From the NCBI RefSeq assembly GCF_014837145.1, contig NZ_JACYFS010000004.1:62001-126000 (forward strand): a stretch of DNA of 64,000 nucleotides, read 5' to 3'. The DNA comes from Chryseobacterium caseinilyticum. GTDB lineage: Bacteria; Bacteroidota; Bacteroidia; Flavobacteriales; Weeksellaceae. The position numbers and the translations under genes were made by a program. The stretch's first letter is position 1. The number at the start of each line of letters is the position of its first letter. Shown in pieces: positions 42,464-49,865 of the stretch. The notes below the pieces were generated by a model. That model had not been told where the DNA came from. It ran no database searches and saw only the letters and a list, made by a program, of their open reading frames with translations.

Positions 42464-43471
42464 ATGAAATTGAATCAGGTAAAATTAGGAAGTCAGAGAT
42501 TAATCATCCCGAATATCGGTCTGGGATGCATGGGAATGACCGGTTTTGGAGATGCAGATATGTACGGCAAAACAGATGAGCACGAAGCGATTGCAACTAT
42601 TCACCGTTCTCTGGAACTGGGCGGAAACTTTCTCGACACGGCAGATTTGTACGGACCGTTTGCAAATGAGCGTTTAATAGCAAAAGCCATTGAAGGGAAT
42701 CGTGACAATTACATTCTTGCTACAAAATTCGGTTGGGAAATCGATGACAACGAACAGGTCACATGGAAAATCAACGGGCAGAAAGATTATGTGAAAAAAT
42801 CGGTTGAGCGTTCGCTAAAAAATCTGAAAACTGATTACATCGACTTATATTACATGCACCGTCTTGACAAGAATGTTCCGGTGGAAGAAACGGTTGGTGC
42901 GATGAGTGATCTGGTGAAGGAAGGAAAAATCGGGTACATTGGTCTGTCGGAAGTTTCATCTGAAACTGTGAGGAAAGCGCACGCAGTTCATCCAATCACA
43001 GCAGTGCAGAGTGAATACTCTCTGTTTGAAAGAACGGTTGAAGAGAAAGGCGTTATTAAAACTTTAAATGAACTGGCAATTGGTTTTGTGGCGTATTCTC
43101 CGTTGGGAAGAGGATTTTTATCCGGACAGATCCGTTCGATTGATGATTTGCCGGAAAATGATTTCAGAAGAGGAATTCCAAGATTTCAGGAACAGCATTT
43201 CCACAAAAATATTGAACTTGTGGAAGCGATTGAAAATCTGGCGAAGGAAAAAGAAATTACTGCTTCACAACTGGCTTTGGCGTGGATTATCAGCAAAGGA
43301 ATTGTTCCGATTCCGGGGACGAAACGCAGAAAATATCTTGAGCAGAATATTGAAGCCAGTAAAATTGTCTTAAGTGATTCTGATATTCAGAAGCTGGAAA
43401 GTATTGTACCTTTGGGAACGGATACGGGAGCAACCTACGATGAATTTGGGATGGGACTTTTGGATTATTGA
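42464..43471 (+). CDS. Aldo/keto reductase
   Basis: 335-aa NADPH-dependent reductase of the AKR superfamily from MKLNQVKLGSQRLIIPNIGLGCMGM; the in-frame TTG ten codons upstream is not needed. Catalytic tetrad residues can be placed: Asp and Tyr in NFLDTADLYGPFANE, Lys in ILATKFGWE, His in YYMHRLDKNVP. PIPGTKRRKYLEQNI is the NADP-binding end. YakC/YhdN-like subgroup; carbonyl or aldehyde detoxification is the usual role. Precedes an AraC regulator. Confidence 0.92.
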   Translation: MKLNQVKLGSQRLIIPNIGLGCMGMTGFGDADMYGKTDEHEAIATIHRSLELGGNFLDTADLYGPFANERLIAKAIEGNRDNYILATKFGWEIDDNEQVTWKINGQKDYVKKSVERSLKNLKTDYIDLYYMHRLDKNVPVEETVGAMSDLVKEGKIGYIGLSEVSSETVRKAHAVHPITAVQSEYSLFERTVEEKGVIKTLNELAIGFVAYSPLGRGFLSGQIRSIDDLPENDFRRGIPRFQEQHFHKNIELVEAIENLAKEKEITASQLALAWIISKGIVPIPGTKRRKYLEQNIEASKIVLSDSDIQKLESIVPLGTDTGATYDEFGMGLLDY

Positions 43472-43496
43472 TTTATTCGTGGCGATTCGAAGATGT

Positions 43497-43529
43497 AAAC
43501 CTCATAGGTTTTGAAAACCTATGAGGTTT
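43497..43529. repeat. REP-like palindrome AAACCTCATAGGTTTT
   Basis: 16-bp arms with a 1-nt centre. The AAACCT....GGTTT frame is the same as in the RAYT-flanking palindromes but the middle four bases differ. It lies 20 bp before structured element copy B. Confidence 0.85.
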
Positions 43530-43549
43530 GTTTAAAACGCAATACGATT

Positions 43550-43637
43550 GCGCCCCGGCTTGAACGGAGCTCTTTTTGTGAGGAGGTACGACGAGCAAAA
43601 AAGCGGGAGTGGAAGACGGAAACAGGCGCCCAAAAAA
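43550..43637. repeat. Structured intergenic element, copy B
   Basis: 88 nt with GCGCCCCGGCTTGAACGGAG at the left and GTGGAAGACGGAAACAGGCG near the right end. Left 30 nt match copy A at 28 positions; right 40 nt at 36. The middle (GAGGAGGTACGACGAGC) differs completely. It sits between the aldo-keto reductase and AraC genes. Confidence 0.8.
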
Positions 43638-43668
43638 ATACTATCTTTAATATTTAGAATTTGAAGTT

Positions 43669-44565
43669 ATGAACACCATACAGTCTATCTCGGCATTTCA
43701 CAGGTTACTTTCGCTTCCGGAACCGAAACATCCGATGGTGAGTGTTATCAATCTTTCTGAAAGCATTTTTATTGAAGATGAGGTCTGGAAAGGTTTTGTG
43801 AGCCGCTACTACTGTGTTGCTCTGAAACGGAATGCAACCGGAAAAATAAAATATGGCCAGCAACATTACGATTATGACAAAGGTGTTCTGAGTTTTACGG
43901 CACCTAATCAGGTTCAGTATCTCGATTTGAAAACGATGGATTGTGAAAACACGGGTTATCTGCTGATTTTTCACGAAGATTTTCTATTGAAACAGCCTTT
44001 GGCAACGACAATTTCGTCTTACGGATTTTTCTCTTACGCCGTGAATGAAGCTTTGCATCTATCGGAAGATGAGGAAAATGATTTGCTTGAAATTTTAAAT
44101 AAAATCGATAAGGAATGTCAGCACATCGACCAGCATACGCAGGAAATCATCCTGTCGCAAATTGAATTGCTGCTGAATTACTCCAAACGTTTTTACGAAA
44201 GACAGTTTATTACCCGAAAAAGCGGAAGCCATCAGCTTTTGACGAAATTTGAAACGTTTCTGAATGATTATTTCGATAAAGAATCTTCAGAAAAAGGACT
44301 TTTAACGGTTCATCAAATTGCTGAAGCGATGAATCTGTCGCCGAATTATCTGAGTGATTTATTAAGAATCCAGACCGGACAAAACACACAGCAACATATT
44401 CACGAAAAGCTCATCAGCAAAGCAAAAGAGAAACTTTCAACCACGGAGTTATCGGTGAGCGAAATTGCATATGAACTGGGATTTGAGCATTCGCAGTCTT
44501 TCAGTACGCTTTTTAAAAAGAAAACGAAAATGTCGCCGCTGGAATTTCGGCAGTCGTTTAATTAA
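43669..44565 (+). CDS. AraC family transcriptional regulator (paralogue 1)
   Basis: 298-aa regulator. N-terminal cupin-like sensor region (SAFHRLLSLPEPKHPMVSVINL, YGQQHYDYDKGVLSFTAPNQ) and two C-terminal helix-turn-helix units: VHQIAEAMNLSPNYLSDLLR and VSEIAYELGFEHSQSFSTLFKK, ending SPLEFRQSFN. It probably controls the adjacent aldo-keto reductase and/or SDR genes, which carry similar upstream repeats. Very similar to the second AraC gene downstream. Confidence 0.93.
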   Translation: MNTIQSISAFHRLLSLPEPKHPMVSVINLSESIFIEDEVWKGFVSRYYCVALKRNATGKIKYGQQHYDYDKGVLSFTAPNQVQYLDLKTMDCENTGYLLIFHEDFLLKQPLATTISSYGFFSYAVNEALHLSEDEENDLLEILNKIDKECQHIDQHTQEIILSQIELLLNYSKRFYERQFITRKSGSHQLLTKFETFLNDYFDKESSEKGLLTVHQIAEAMNLSPNYLSDLLRIQTGQNTQQHIHEKLISKAKEKLSTTELSVSEIAYELGFEHSQSFSTLFKKKTKMSPLEFRQSFN

Positions 44566-44604
44566 AATGTAATTTAAAAATCTTTCGGCTACAGAAAAAT
44601 ACTT

Positions 44605-44627
44605 TTTGGATACACTGTTCATTTTGC
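44605..44627 (+). promoter_or_regulatory. Candidate AraC site upstream of the SDR gene
   Basis: TTTGGATAC followed by TTCATTTTGC, close in wording to the repeats upstream of the aldo-keto reductase (TTTGCATAC, TTCATTTTGC). Spacing is 18 instead of 21 bp. Confidence 0.35.
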
Positions 44628-44662
44628 GAAAACTGAACTTTGCATCATTAAATAATTTTAAA

Positions 44663-45565
44663 ATGAAAGTATTTGTTACAGGTGCCACAGGTTTCGTAGG
44701 AACTGCCGTGGTGCAGGAATTATTGGCTAATGGCCATCAGGTTTTAGGTTTAGCGCGTTCGGAAGAATCAGCCAATAAATTGATTGCTTCAGGAGCAGAA
44801 GCACACCGTGGAGACCTGAATGATTTTGAAAGTTTGAAATCGGGAGCGGAAATTTCTGATGCGGTGATTCACTTAGGATTTGTGCATGACTTCGCAAGAT
44901 TCGAGGAAATGTGCAGACTTGACGGTCAGGTCATCGAAGCTATTGGTGAGGCTTTGGTCGGAACAGAAAAACCATTTCTGATCACATCCGGAACTGCACT
45001 TTTTTCGAAAGATGGAATAACTACAGAAAAAGACCGTTCGGTAAACAATCCACATCCAAGAATCGCGACAGAAAATGCCGCTGATGCTGTCGCTGCAAAA
45101 GGCGTGAAAGTAGCAGTCGTGAGACTGTCGCCTTCTGTTCATGGTGAAGGTGATAAAATCGGTTTTGTGCCTTTAGCCATCAAAATTGCAAAAGAAAAAG
45201 GAATTTCTGCAGTCATTGATGACGGAAATAATTTTTGGCCAGCTGTTCACAGACTGGATGCTGCGAAACTGTACCGACTGGCTTTGGAAAAACCCTTTGA
45301 AACCGGCACAAGATATCATGCAGTGGCCGAGCAGGGAATTCCTTTTAAAATGATCGCAACAGAAATTGCTGAAAAACTGAATATTCCGGTTGTTTCTCTT
45401 TCAACAGAGGAAGCAGCAGAACATTTCACATGGTTTGCTCATTTTGCAAAACTGAATAACATGACTTCCAGCGAAGAAACCAAAAAATCATTAAACTGGA
45501 ATCCGCAACATCCTACTTTACTGGAAGATATGAAAGGTTCTGCTTATTTTTCTGAGCGTCAGTAA
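44663..45565 (+). CDS. NAD(P)-dependent epimerase/reductase (extended SDR)
   Basis: 300 aa from MKVFVTGATGFVGTAVVQELL with the GxxGxxG cofactor motif at ~7-13; a TTG 19 codons upstream would lie inside the candidate operator. Extended short-chain dehydrogenase fold (GAEAHRGDLNDFESL, VIHLGFVHDF, RLSPSVHGEGDK, NFWPAVHRLDAAKLYRLALE). The usual YxxxK is not evident, so it may be an atypical SDR. It sits between the two AraC genes. Confidence 0.86.
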   Translation: MKVFVTGATGFVGTAVVQELLANGHQVLGLARSEESANKLIASGAEAHRGDLNDFESLKSGAEISDAVIHLGFVHDFARFEEMCRLDGQVIEAIGEALVGTEKPFLITSGTALFSKDGITTEKDRSVNNPHPRIATENAADAVAAKGVKVAVVRLSPSVHGEGDKIGFVPLAIKIAKEKGISAVIDDGNNFWPAVHRLDAAKLYRLALEKPFETGTRYHAVAEQGIPFKMIATEIAEKLNIPVVSLSTEEAAEHFTWFAHFAKLNNMTSSEETKKSLNWNPQHPTLLEDMKGSAYFSERQ

Positions 45566-45629
45566 TTTGTATATTTAAACTGATTATATTTGAAACTGAT
45601 TTCAATTTAATTCTAAACCTAAAAAGCTT

Positions 45630-46544
45630 ATGTCTGAAAACCAACCGATAAGATTGAAAACGATTTCCGAATTTCATACTTTAAGAGGCTTGCCAAAACC
45701 AAAACATCCGCTGATCAGTGTGATAAATTTTGATGACATGGAACAGACTGAAACCGGCAGACAGAGTTTAATATTTGATTTCTACACCATCTCTGTAAAA
45801 AGAGATATGAATCATAAATACAGGTACGGACAGAAAGAATATGATTTTGATGAAGGCGTGATGTTTTGCATGGCGCCTCATCAGATTCTAAGCGTCACCA
45901 GAGAAAGAGAAGGCAAAAATCCGTCAGGATGGATGCTGATGATTCATCCGGATTTTCTTTATAATACGCCGATGGCAGGCGCAATCAGAAAATATGAGTT
46001 TTTTGATTATTCTGTAAATGAAGCATTATTTTTATCGGAAGATGAGGAAATGAAGACGCTGCAAATTATCGAAAACATAAAACAGGAATATCAGTCAAAC
46101 ATCGATCAGTTCAGTCAGAATATCATTCTTTCTCAGCTGGAAACGCTGTTGAATTATTCAGAACGCTTTTATCAGAGACAGTTTATCACCCGTCACAAAG
46201 CCAATCATCAGCTTCTGGAACAGTTGGAAATTCTATTAAATGATTATTTTAACGCAGAAGATTTCCTGATGAAAGGATTGCCGAGTGTGCAGTATCTTTC
46301 TGAAAAACTCAATATGTCTACAAAATATATGCGCGGTCTACTGAAAACACTTACCGGACAAACTACGCAGCAGCACATTCACGAGAAAGTGATCGATATT
46401 GCAAAAGAAAAATTGTCGACCACGCAGCTTTCTGTAAGCGAAATTGCCTATGAACTCGGATTTGAGCACCCACAGTCTTTCAATAAACTGTTTAAGGCAA
46501 AAACGAACTTCTCGCCTCTGGAATTCAGAAGATCTTTCAATTAA
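45630..46544 (+). CDS. AraC family transcriptional regulator (paralogue 2)
   Basis: 304-aa regulator with the same layout as the one upstream: sensor region opening SEFHTLRGLPKPKHPLISVINF, then VQYLSEKLNMSTKYMRGLLK and VSEIAYELGFEHPQSFNKLFK, ending SPLEFRRSFN. The recognition helices are nearly identical between the two, so they may bind the same sites. Local duplication is likely. Its end faces the HxlR gene with a 4-bp gap. Confidence 0.93.
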   Translation: MSENQPIRLKTISEFHTLRGLPKPKHPLISVINFDDMEQTETGRQSLIFDFYTISVKRDMNHKYRYGQKEYDFDEGVMFCMAPHQILSVTREREGKNPSGWMLMIHPDFLYNTPMAGAIRKYEFFDYSVNEALFLSEDEEMKTLQIIENIKQEYQSNIDQFSQNIILSQLETLLNYSERFYQRQFITRHKANHQLLEQLEILLNDYFNAEDFLMKGLPSVQYLSEKLNMSTKYMRGLLKTLTGQTTQQHIHEKVIDIAKEKLSTTQLSVSEIAYELGFEHPQSFNKLFKAKTNFSPLEFRRSFN

Positions 46545-46548
46545 AGAA

Positions 46549-46932
46549 TTATTTTTCAAAGACATCTTCTTTGAGATTCTTTTTATGAATTCTTCCCCAC
46601 TCGGAAAGAGCCATAATCACAGTCTTCAACGTCTTGCTGTAATCTGTTGAAATATATTCTACAACCACCGGAGTCTGTTCTGAATGCACGATTCTCTTCA
46701 CAAAACCATTCAGTTCCAAATCTTTCAATTCGTTTGAAAGTACTCTTGCCGATATTCCGGAAACGATTCTCTGAAGCTCATTGAACCTAATATTTCCATG
46801 TTCCTGAAGTGCAATAATAATTTTGAGTTTCCATTTTCCTCCGATGACGTAGATGGCATCTTCCACTGATGAAAGACTTTGCGAACACCGCTGAGCAGTA
46901 AGAGGCTCTTCAAAATCGATACTATTTTCCAT
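46549..46932 (-). CDS. HxlR family transcriptional regulator
   Basis: 127-aa winged-helix regulator. Cys near the N-terminus (QRCSQSLSSVEDAIYVIGGKWKLKIIIAL) as in redox/quinone-sensing HxlR and YodB relatives; recognition region FNELQRIVSGISARVLSNELKDLE; wing RIVHSEQTPVVVEYISTDY. It is divergent from the azoreductase gene, the classical target of YodB-type regulators, and likely represses it and itself. Confidence 0.92.
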   Translation of the reverse strand: MENSIDFEEPLTAQRCSQSLSSVEDAIYVIGGKWKLKIIIALQEHGNIRFNELQRIVSGISARVLSNELKDLELNGFVKRIVHSEQTPVVVEYISTDYSKTLKTVIMALSEWGRIHKKNLKEDVFEK

Positions 46933-46954
46933 ATAACTATTTTTAGACTAACCA

Positions 46955-46974
46955 AAAGGTTACTGCTAACCTTT
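46955..46974. promoter_or_regulatory. Inverted repeat operator AAAGGTT-N6-AACCTTT
   Basis: Perfect 7-bp arms between the HxlR and azoreductase genes; likely HxlR binding site controlling both. Confidence 0.6.
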
Positions 46975-47008
46975 AGTTCACTACTAACTATTGATAAGCA
47001 AATGTACA

Positions 47009-47016
47009 TAATTTTG
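47009..47016 (+). promoter_or_regulatory. -7 box of the azoreductase gene
   Basis: TAATTTTG fits TAnnTTTG, 23 bp before the start codon. The HxlR dyad is ~35 bp upstream, where binding would cover the -33 region. Confidence 0.5.
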
Positions 47017-47039
47017 TCAGAGAATTAAAAATTTAAAAA

Positions 47040-47642
47040 ATGAAACAAATTTTGCACATCATCTCAAGTCCGAGAATAGAAGTATCCGCCAGCAGAAAAC
47101 TAGGAAATGCTGTACTGGAAAAAATTCAGGAAAAATATCCTGACAGCATTGTAAAAGAACGTGATTTGACAAAAAATATGGTTCCGCTTTTGGAAGATGT
47201 TCACATCAATTCCTTCTTTACTCCAGCAGAGAGCCGTTCACCAGAACAGGAATCCATCAGCCAGTATTCCGAAGGCTTAATTTCAGAATTGCAAGAAGCT
47301 GATATTATTATCGTCGAATCGCCGATGTATAATTTCTCAGTTCCTGCGACACTTCGGGCGTATTTTGATTTTACTTCACGAGCCGGATATACCTTTCAGT
47401 ACAGCGAAAAAGGACCTGAAGGTTTATTAAAAAATAAGAAACTGTATGTCGCTTTCACCTCAGGAAATATTTATTCTGAAGGTCCATATCAGGTTTATGA
47501 TTCTAATGTTCCTTATGTGAAAAATGTTTTTGGATTTTATGGAGTTAATGATGTGAGTGTTTTCCGGGCAGAAGGTTTATCGATTCCGGGAATTATGGAG
47601 AATGCTTTAGAGAAAGGGATTCAAAGTATTGTGATTGATTAA
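47040..47642 (+). CDS. azoR: FMN-dependent NADH-azoreductase
   Basis: 200-aa flavodoxin-fold quinone/azo reductase. ILHIISSPRIEVSASRKLGNAV forms the FMN phosphate loop; ADIIIVESPMYNFSVPATLRAYFDF (~98-122) and the VAFTSGNIYSEGPYQ segment are typical of AzoR. It performs two-electron reduction of quinones and azo compounds. Regulation by the divergent HxlR protein is likely. Confidence 0.93.
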   Translation: MKQILHIISSPRIEVSASRKLGNAVLEKIQEKYPDSIVKERDLTKNMVPLLEDVHINSFFTPAESRSPEQESISQYSEGLISELQEADIIIVESPMYNFSVPATLRAYFDFTSRAGYTFQYSEKGPEGLLKNKKLYVAFTSGNIYSEGPYQVYDSNVPYVKNVFGFYGVNDVSVFRAEGLSIPGIMENALEKGIQSIVID

Positions 47643-47659
47643 TTTTCAAATGATTATTA

Positions 47660-47750
47660 GATAATTTTCTCACGCAGATTGCGCTGATGAAGCAGATTTT
47701 AAATATTTATTATCTGCAGAATTTGCAAAATCAGCGTGAGATTTAAATTC
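47660..47750. repeat. Inverted repeat TCTCACGCAGATT...AATCAGCGTGAGA
   Basis: TCTCACGCAGATTGCGCTGAT and ATCAGCGTGAGAT face each other around AT-rich sequence in a 267-bp gap that has no gene. A fragment of the same word is at ~19690. Confidence 0.65.
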
Positions 47751-47879
47751 TGTCTGAAGCCATTTGTTATTTAAATAAAAAAACGGACTAAAGCCCGTTT
47801 TATTGATACAATTATTGATAGACTTTGCTGATTTACTGTAAGATCAGCTCTATCGCTATAATCTGAGAGAGACAGAAAA

Positions 47880-47905
47880 AAAAAGACTGCAAATTTGCAG
47901 TCTTT
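47880..47905 (-). terminator. Terminator after dihydroorotase
   Basis: Perfect palindrome AAAGACTGCAAATTTGCAGTCTTT followed on the minus strand by TTTTTTTC. Confidence 0.85.
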
Positions 47906-47909
47906 CGAT

Positions 47910-49250
47910 TTATTCTTCAACTTCAAAAAGCAGTCGCTCCCCAAATTTTTCTTCATTGATTTTTCCGTTTTCGTAAACTAAATTTCCGTTGACAAATGTA
48001 TGGGTAACTTTGGAATTGAAATTCATTCCTTCAAGCGGGCTCCAGCCACATTTGTACAGAATATTTTCTTTGTCAACCGTCCAGCTATCTTCCAGATCAA
48101 CCAAAACCAAATCCGCTTTGTAACCTTCTCTGATAAAACCTCTCTTTTCAATTCTGAACAAAATTGCCGGGTTGTGACACATTTTTTCAATAATTCTTTC
48201 TAAAGAAATTTTTCCGTTTTTAAAATTTTCAAGCATCACGACCAAGGAATGCTGAACCAAGGGTGCTCCAGAAGGGCATTTTGTGTAAACGTTCTGTTTT
48301 TCTTCCCAGGTGTGAGGCGCATGGTCAGTGGCAATTACATCGATTCTGTCGTCCAGCAAAGCTTCCCAAAGTCCGTCTTTGTCTTTTTGAGTTTTTACAG
48401 CAGGATTCCATTTAATTAAACCACCTTTTGTATCGTAATCTTCATTGGTAAAAGTCAAATGATGAACACAAACTTCAGCTGTTATTTTTTTATCTTTTAA
48501 AGGAATATCATTTCTGAACAGAGACGTTTCTTTTGCCGTCGACAAATGGAAAACATGAAGTCTTGCTCCTGTTTTTTCTGCCAGCTCAATTGCTTTTGAT
48601 GATGACTTGTAACAAGCCTCTTCGCTTCTGATCAAATGATGAAATTTCACGGGAATATCTTCACCATATTCGTCCAGATATTTCTGAGTATTTTCTCTGA
48701 TGGTTGCTTCGTCCTCACAGTGAACGGCAATCAACATTTTCGTATTACTGAAAATATTTTCAAGAGTTTCAGGGTTATCAACCAGCATATTTCCGGTTGA
48801 CGAACCTAAAAACAATTTAATTCCGGGAACATTTCTTGGGTTTGTCTTTAAAACTTCTTCTAAATTATCATTCGTTCCGCCCATCATAAAACCATAGTTG
48901 GCAAATGATTTCTGGGACGCGATTTCGTATTTGTCAGCCAATAATTCCTGTGTTACAGCATTGGGAACAGTGTTTGGCTGTTCGATAAAACTCGTTGTAC
49001 CGCCGGCAATTGCAGAACGTGATTCAGATTCAATATCGCCTTTATGCGTCAAACCGGGTTCGCGGAAATGCACCTGATCGTCGATGATTCCAGGCAAAAG
49101 ATATTTTCCGGAAGCGTCGATAATCTGATCAACATTTTCCTCAGAAATATTTTTTGAAATTACTGAAATCAAATCATTTTCAATCAGAATATCACTTTGG
49201 AAAACAAGGTTTTCATTGACGATTTGGGCGTTTTTTATTAAAATTTTCAT
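47910..49250 (-). CDS. pyrC: Dihydroorotase
   Basis: 446-aa amidohydrolase for pyrimidine synthesis. Metal/substrate motifs: IIDDQVHFREPGLTHKGD (~56-73, HxxR), NTVPNAVT, IAVHCEDEATIRENT, RLHVFHLST, and AEVCVHHLTF, with IATDHAPHTWEEK near residue 305. The sequence is of the long dihydroorotase class common in Bacteroidota. Monocistronic with a strong terminator. Confidence 0.94.
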   Translation of the reverse strand: MKILIKNAQIVNENLVFQSDILIENDLISVISKNISEENVDQIIDASGKYLLPGIIDDQVHFREPGLTHKGDIESESRSAIAGGTTSFIEQPNTVPNAVTQELLADKYEIASQKSFANYGFMMGGTNDNLEEVLKTNPRNVPGIKLFLGSSTGNMLVDNPETLENIFSNTKMLIAVHCEDEATIRENTQKYLDEYGEDIPVKFHHLIRSEEACYKSSSKAIELAEKTGARLHVFHLSTAKETSLFRNDIPLKDKKITAEVCVHHLTFTNEDYDTKGGLIKWNPAVKTQKDKDGLWEALLDDRIDVIATDHAPHTWEEKQNVYTKCPSGAPLVQHSLVVMLENFKNGKISLERIIEKMCHNPAILFRIEKRGFIREGYKADLVLVDLEDSWTVDKENILYKCGWSPLEGMNFNSKVTHTFVNGNLVYENGKINEEKFGERLLFEVEE

Positions 49251-49261
49251 TGGTAAAGATT

Positions 49262-49287
49262 AAAAAATAACCCGAGCTCAGCCGGGT
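49262..49287 (-). terminator. Terminator after the toxin gene
   Basis: Stem ACCCG/CGGGT with 8-nt loop, then TTATTTTTTA on the minus strand. Confidence 0.65.
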
Positions 49288-49304
49288 AAATTATTAAAAT
49301 ATAA

Positions 49305-49586
49305 TTATTTATCGAGGTAATGTCCTAGAGCACGTACAACAGCGACCAAAATTTTGTCTTCAAAAATTTCGTACACAAACCTGTCCTTTTTATTAACCTT
49401 TCTACTCCAGACTTCACCGTCAAAGTTTTTCAGCTGTTCGGGATGACCTGTTCCTGCACGGGGATCGTTCTGAATTTCTTCAAGAAAGGATTCTACTTTT
49501 TTCAGGTCAGACTTGTTTCCTGATTTTTTAATTTTCGAAATATCCGATTTAGCTTTGTCAGTAACGATTAATCTATACTTGCCCAT
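49305..49586 (-). CDS. Txe/YoeB-like mRNA interferase toxin
   Basis: 93-aa RelE-superfamily toxin. AKSDISKIKKSGNKSDLKKVESFLEEI, then GTGHPEQLKNFDGEVWSRKVNKKDRFVYEI and C-terminal ALGHYLDK, where the last His-Tyr is the YoeB catalytic end. It cleaves ribosome-bound mRNA when free. The start lies inside the antitoxin gene (19-bp overlap), typical of a type II pair. Confidence 0.9.
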   Translation of the reverse strand: MGKYRLIVTDKAKSDISKIKKSGNKSDLKKVESFLEEIQNDPRAGTGHPEQLKNFDGEVWSRKVNKKDRFVYEIFEDKILVAVVRALGHYLDK

Positions 49587-49783
49587 AGCTCTTCAGTGGT
49601 TGTAGGTTTTAATTTTCCTGTCTCCAAATCTTTTCTTGCTTTCTCAATTTCTTCTTTCAATTCTTCAAAAGTATAAGAATTGTCATCTTCAGTTTTTTTC
49701 GCTTTTATGCCCAAAGCTTTCAAAATCCCTACAAAGGTTTTGATCTCTTTTTCATCTGTAAGTTTTATCGTAAACGTGGTCAT
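49568..49783 (-). CDS. Antitoxin of the YoeB-like pair, unusual type
   Basis: 71 aa from MTTFTIKLTDEKEIKTFVGIL; an in-frame TTG six codons upstream is disfavoured. A beta-strand/helix N-terminal half resembles DUF2683-type small proteins; the C-terminal half is acidic and helical (TFEELKEEIEKARKDLETG), ending TTEELWASID, the likely toxin-binding tail. It is not a YefM/Phd antitoxin, the usual YoeB partner. Order antitoxin-toxin with overlap supports the pairing. Confidence 0.8.
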   Translation of the reverse strand: MTTFTIKLTDEKEIKTFVGILKALGIKAKKTEDDNSYTFEELKEEIEKARKDLETGKLKPTTTEELWASID

Positions 49784-49865
49784 AATTAAAATTTTATACA
49801 AATTTAAAAAATTTTAAACTGAGTTCACAAGTAAAAGCTTGCGACTATAAATTTAAGGTTTATGA

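Noticed and set aside
44606..44662. Longer SDR protein starting at TTG
   Set aside because: The extension has no family similarity and overlaps the candidate operator; the ATG before the GxxGxxG motif fits.
47771..47956. 61-codon frame across the dihydroorotase terminator
   Set aside because: It runs through two hairpins and overlaps the real gene end; no protein features.
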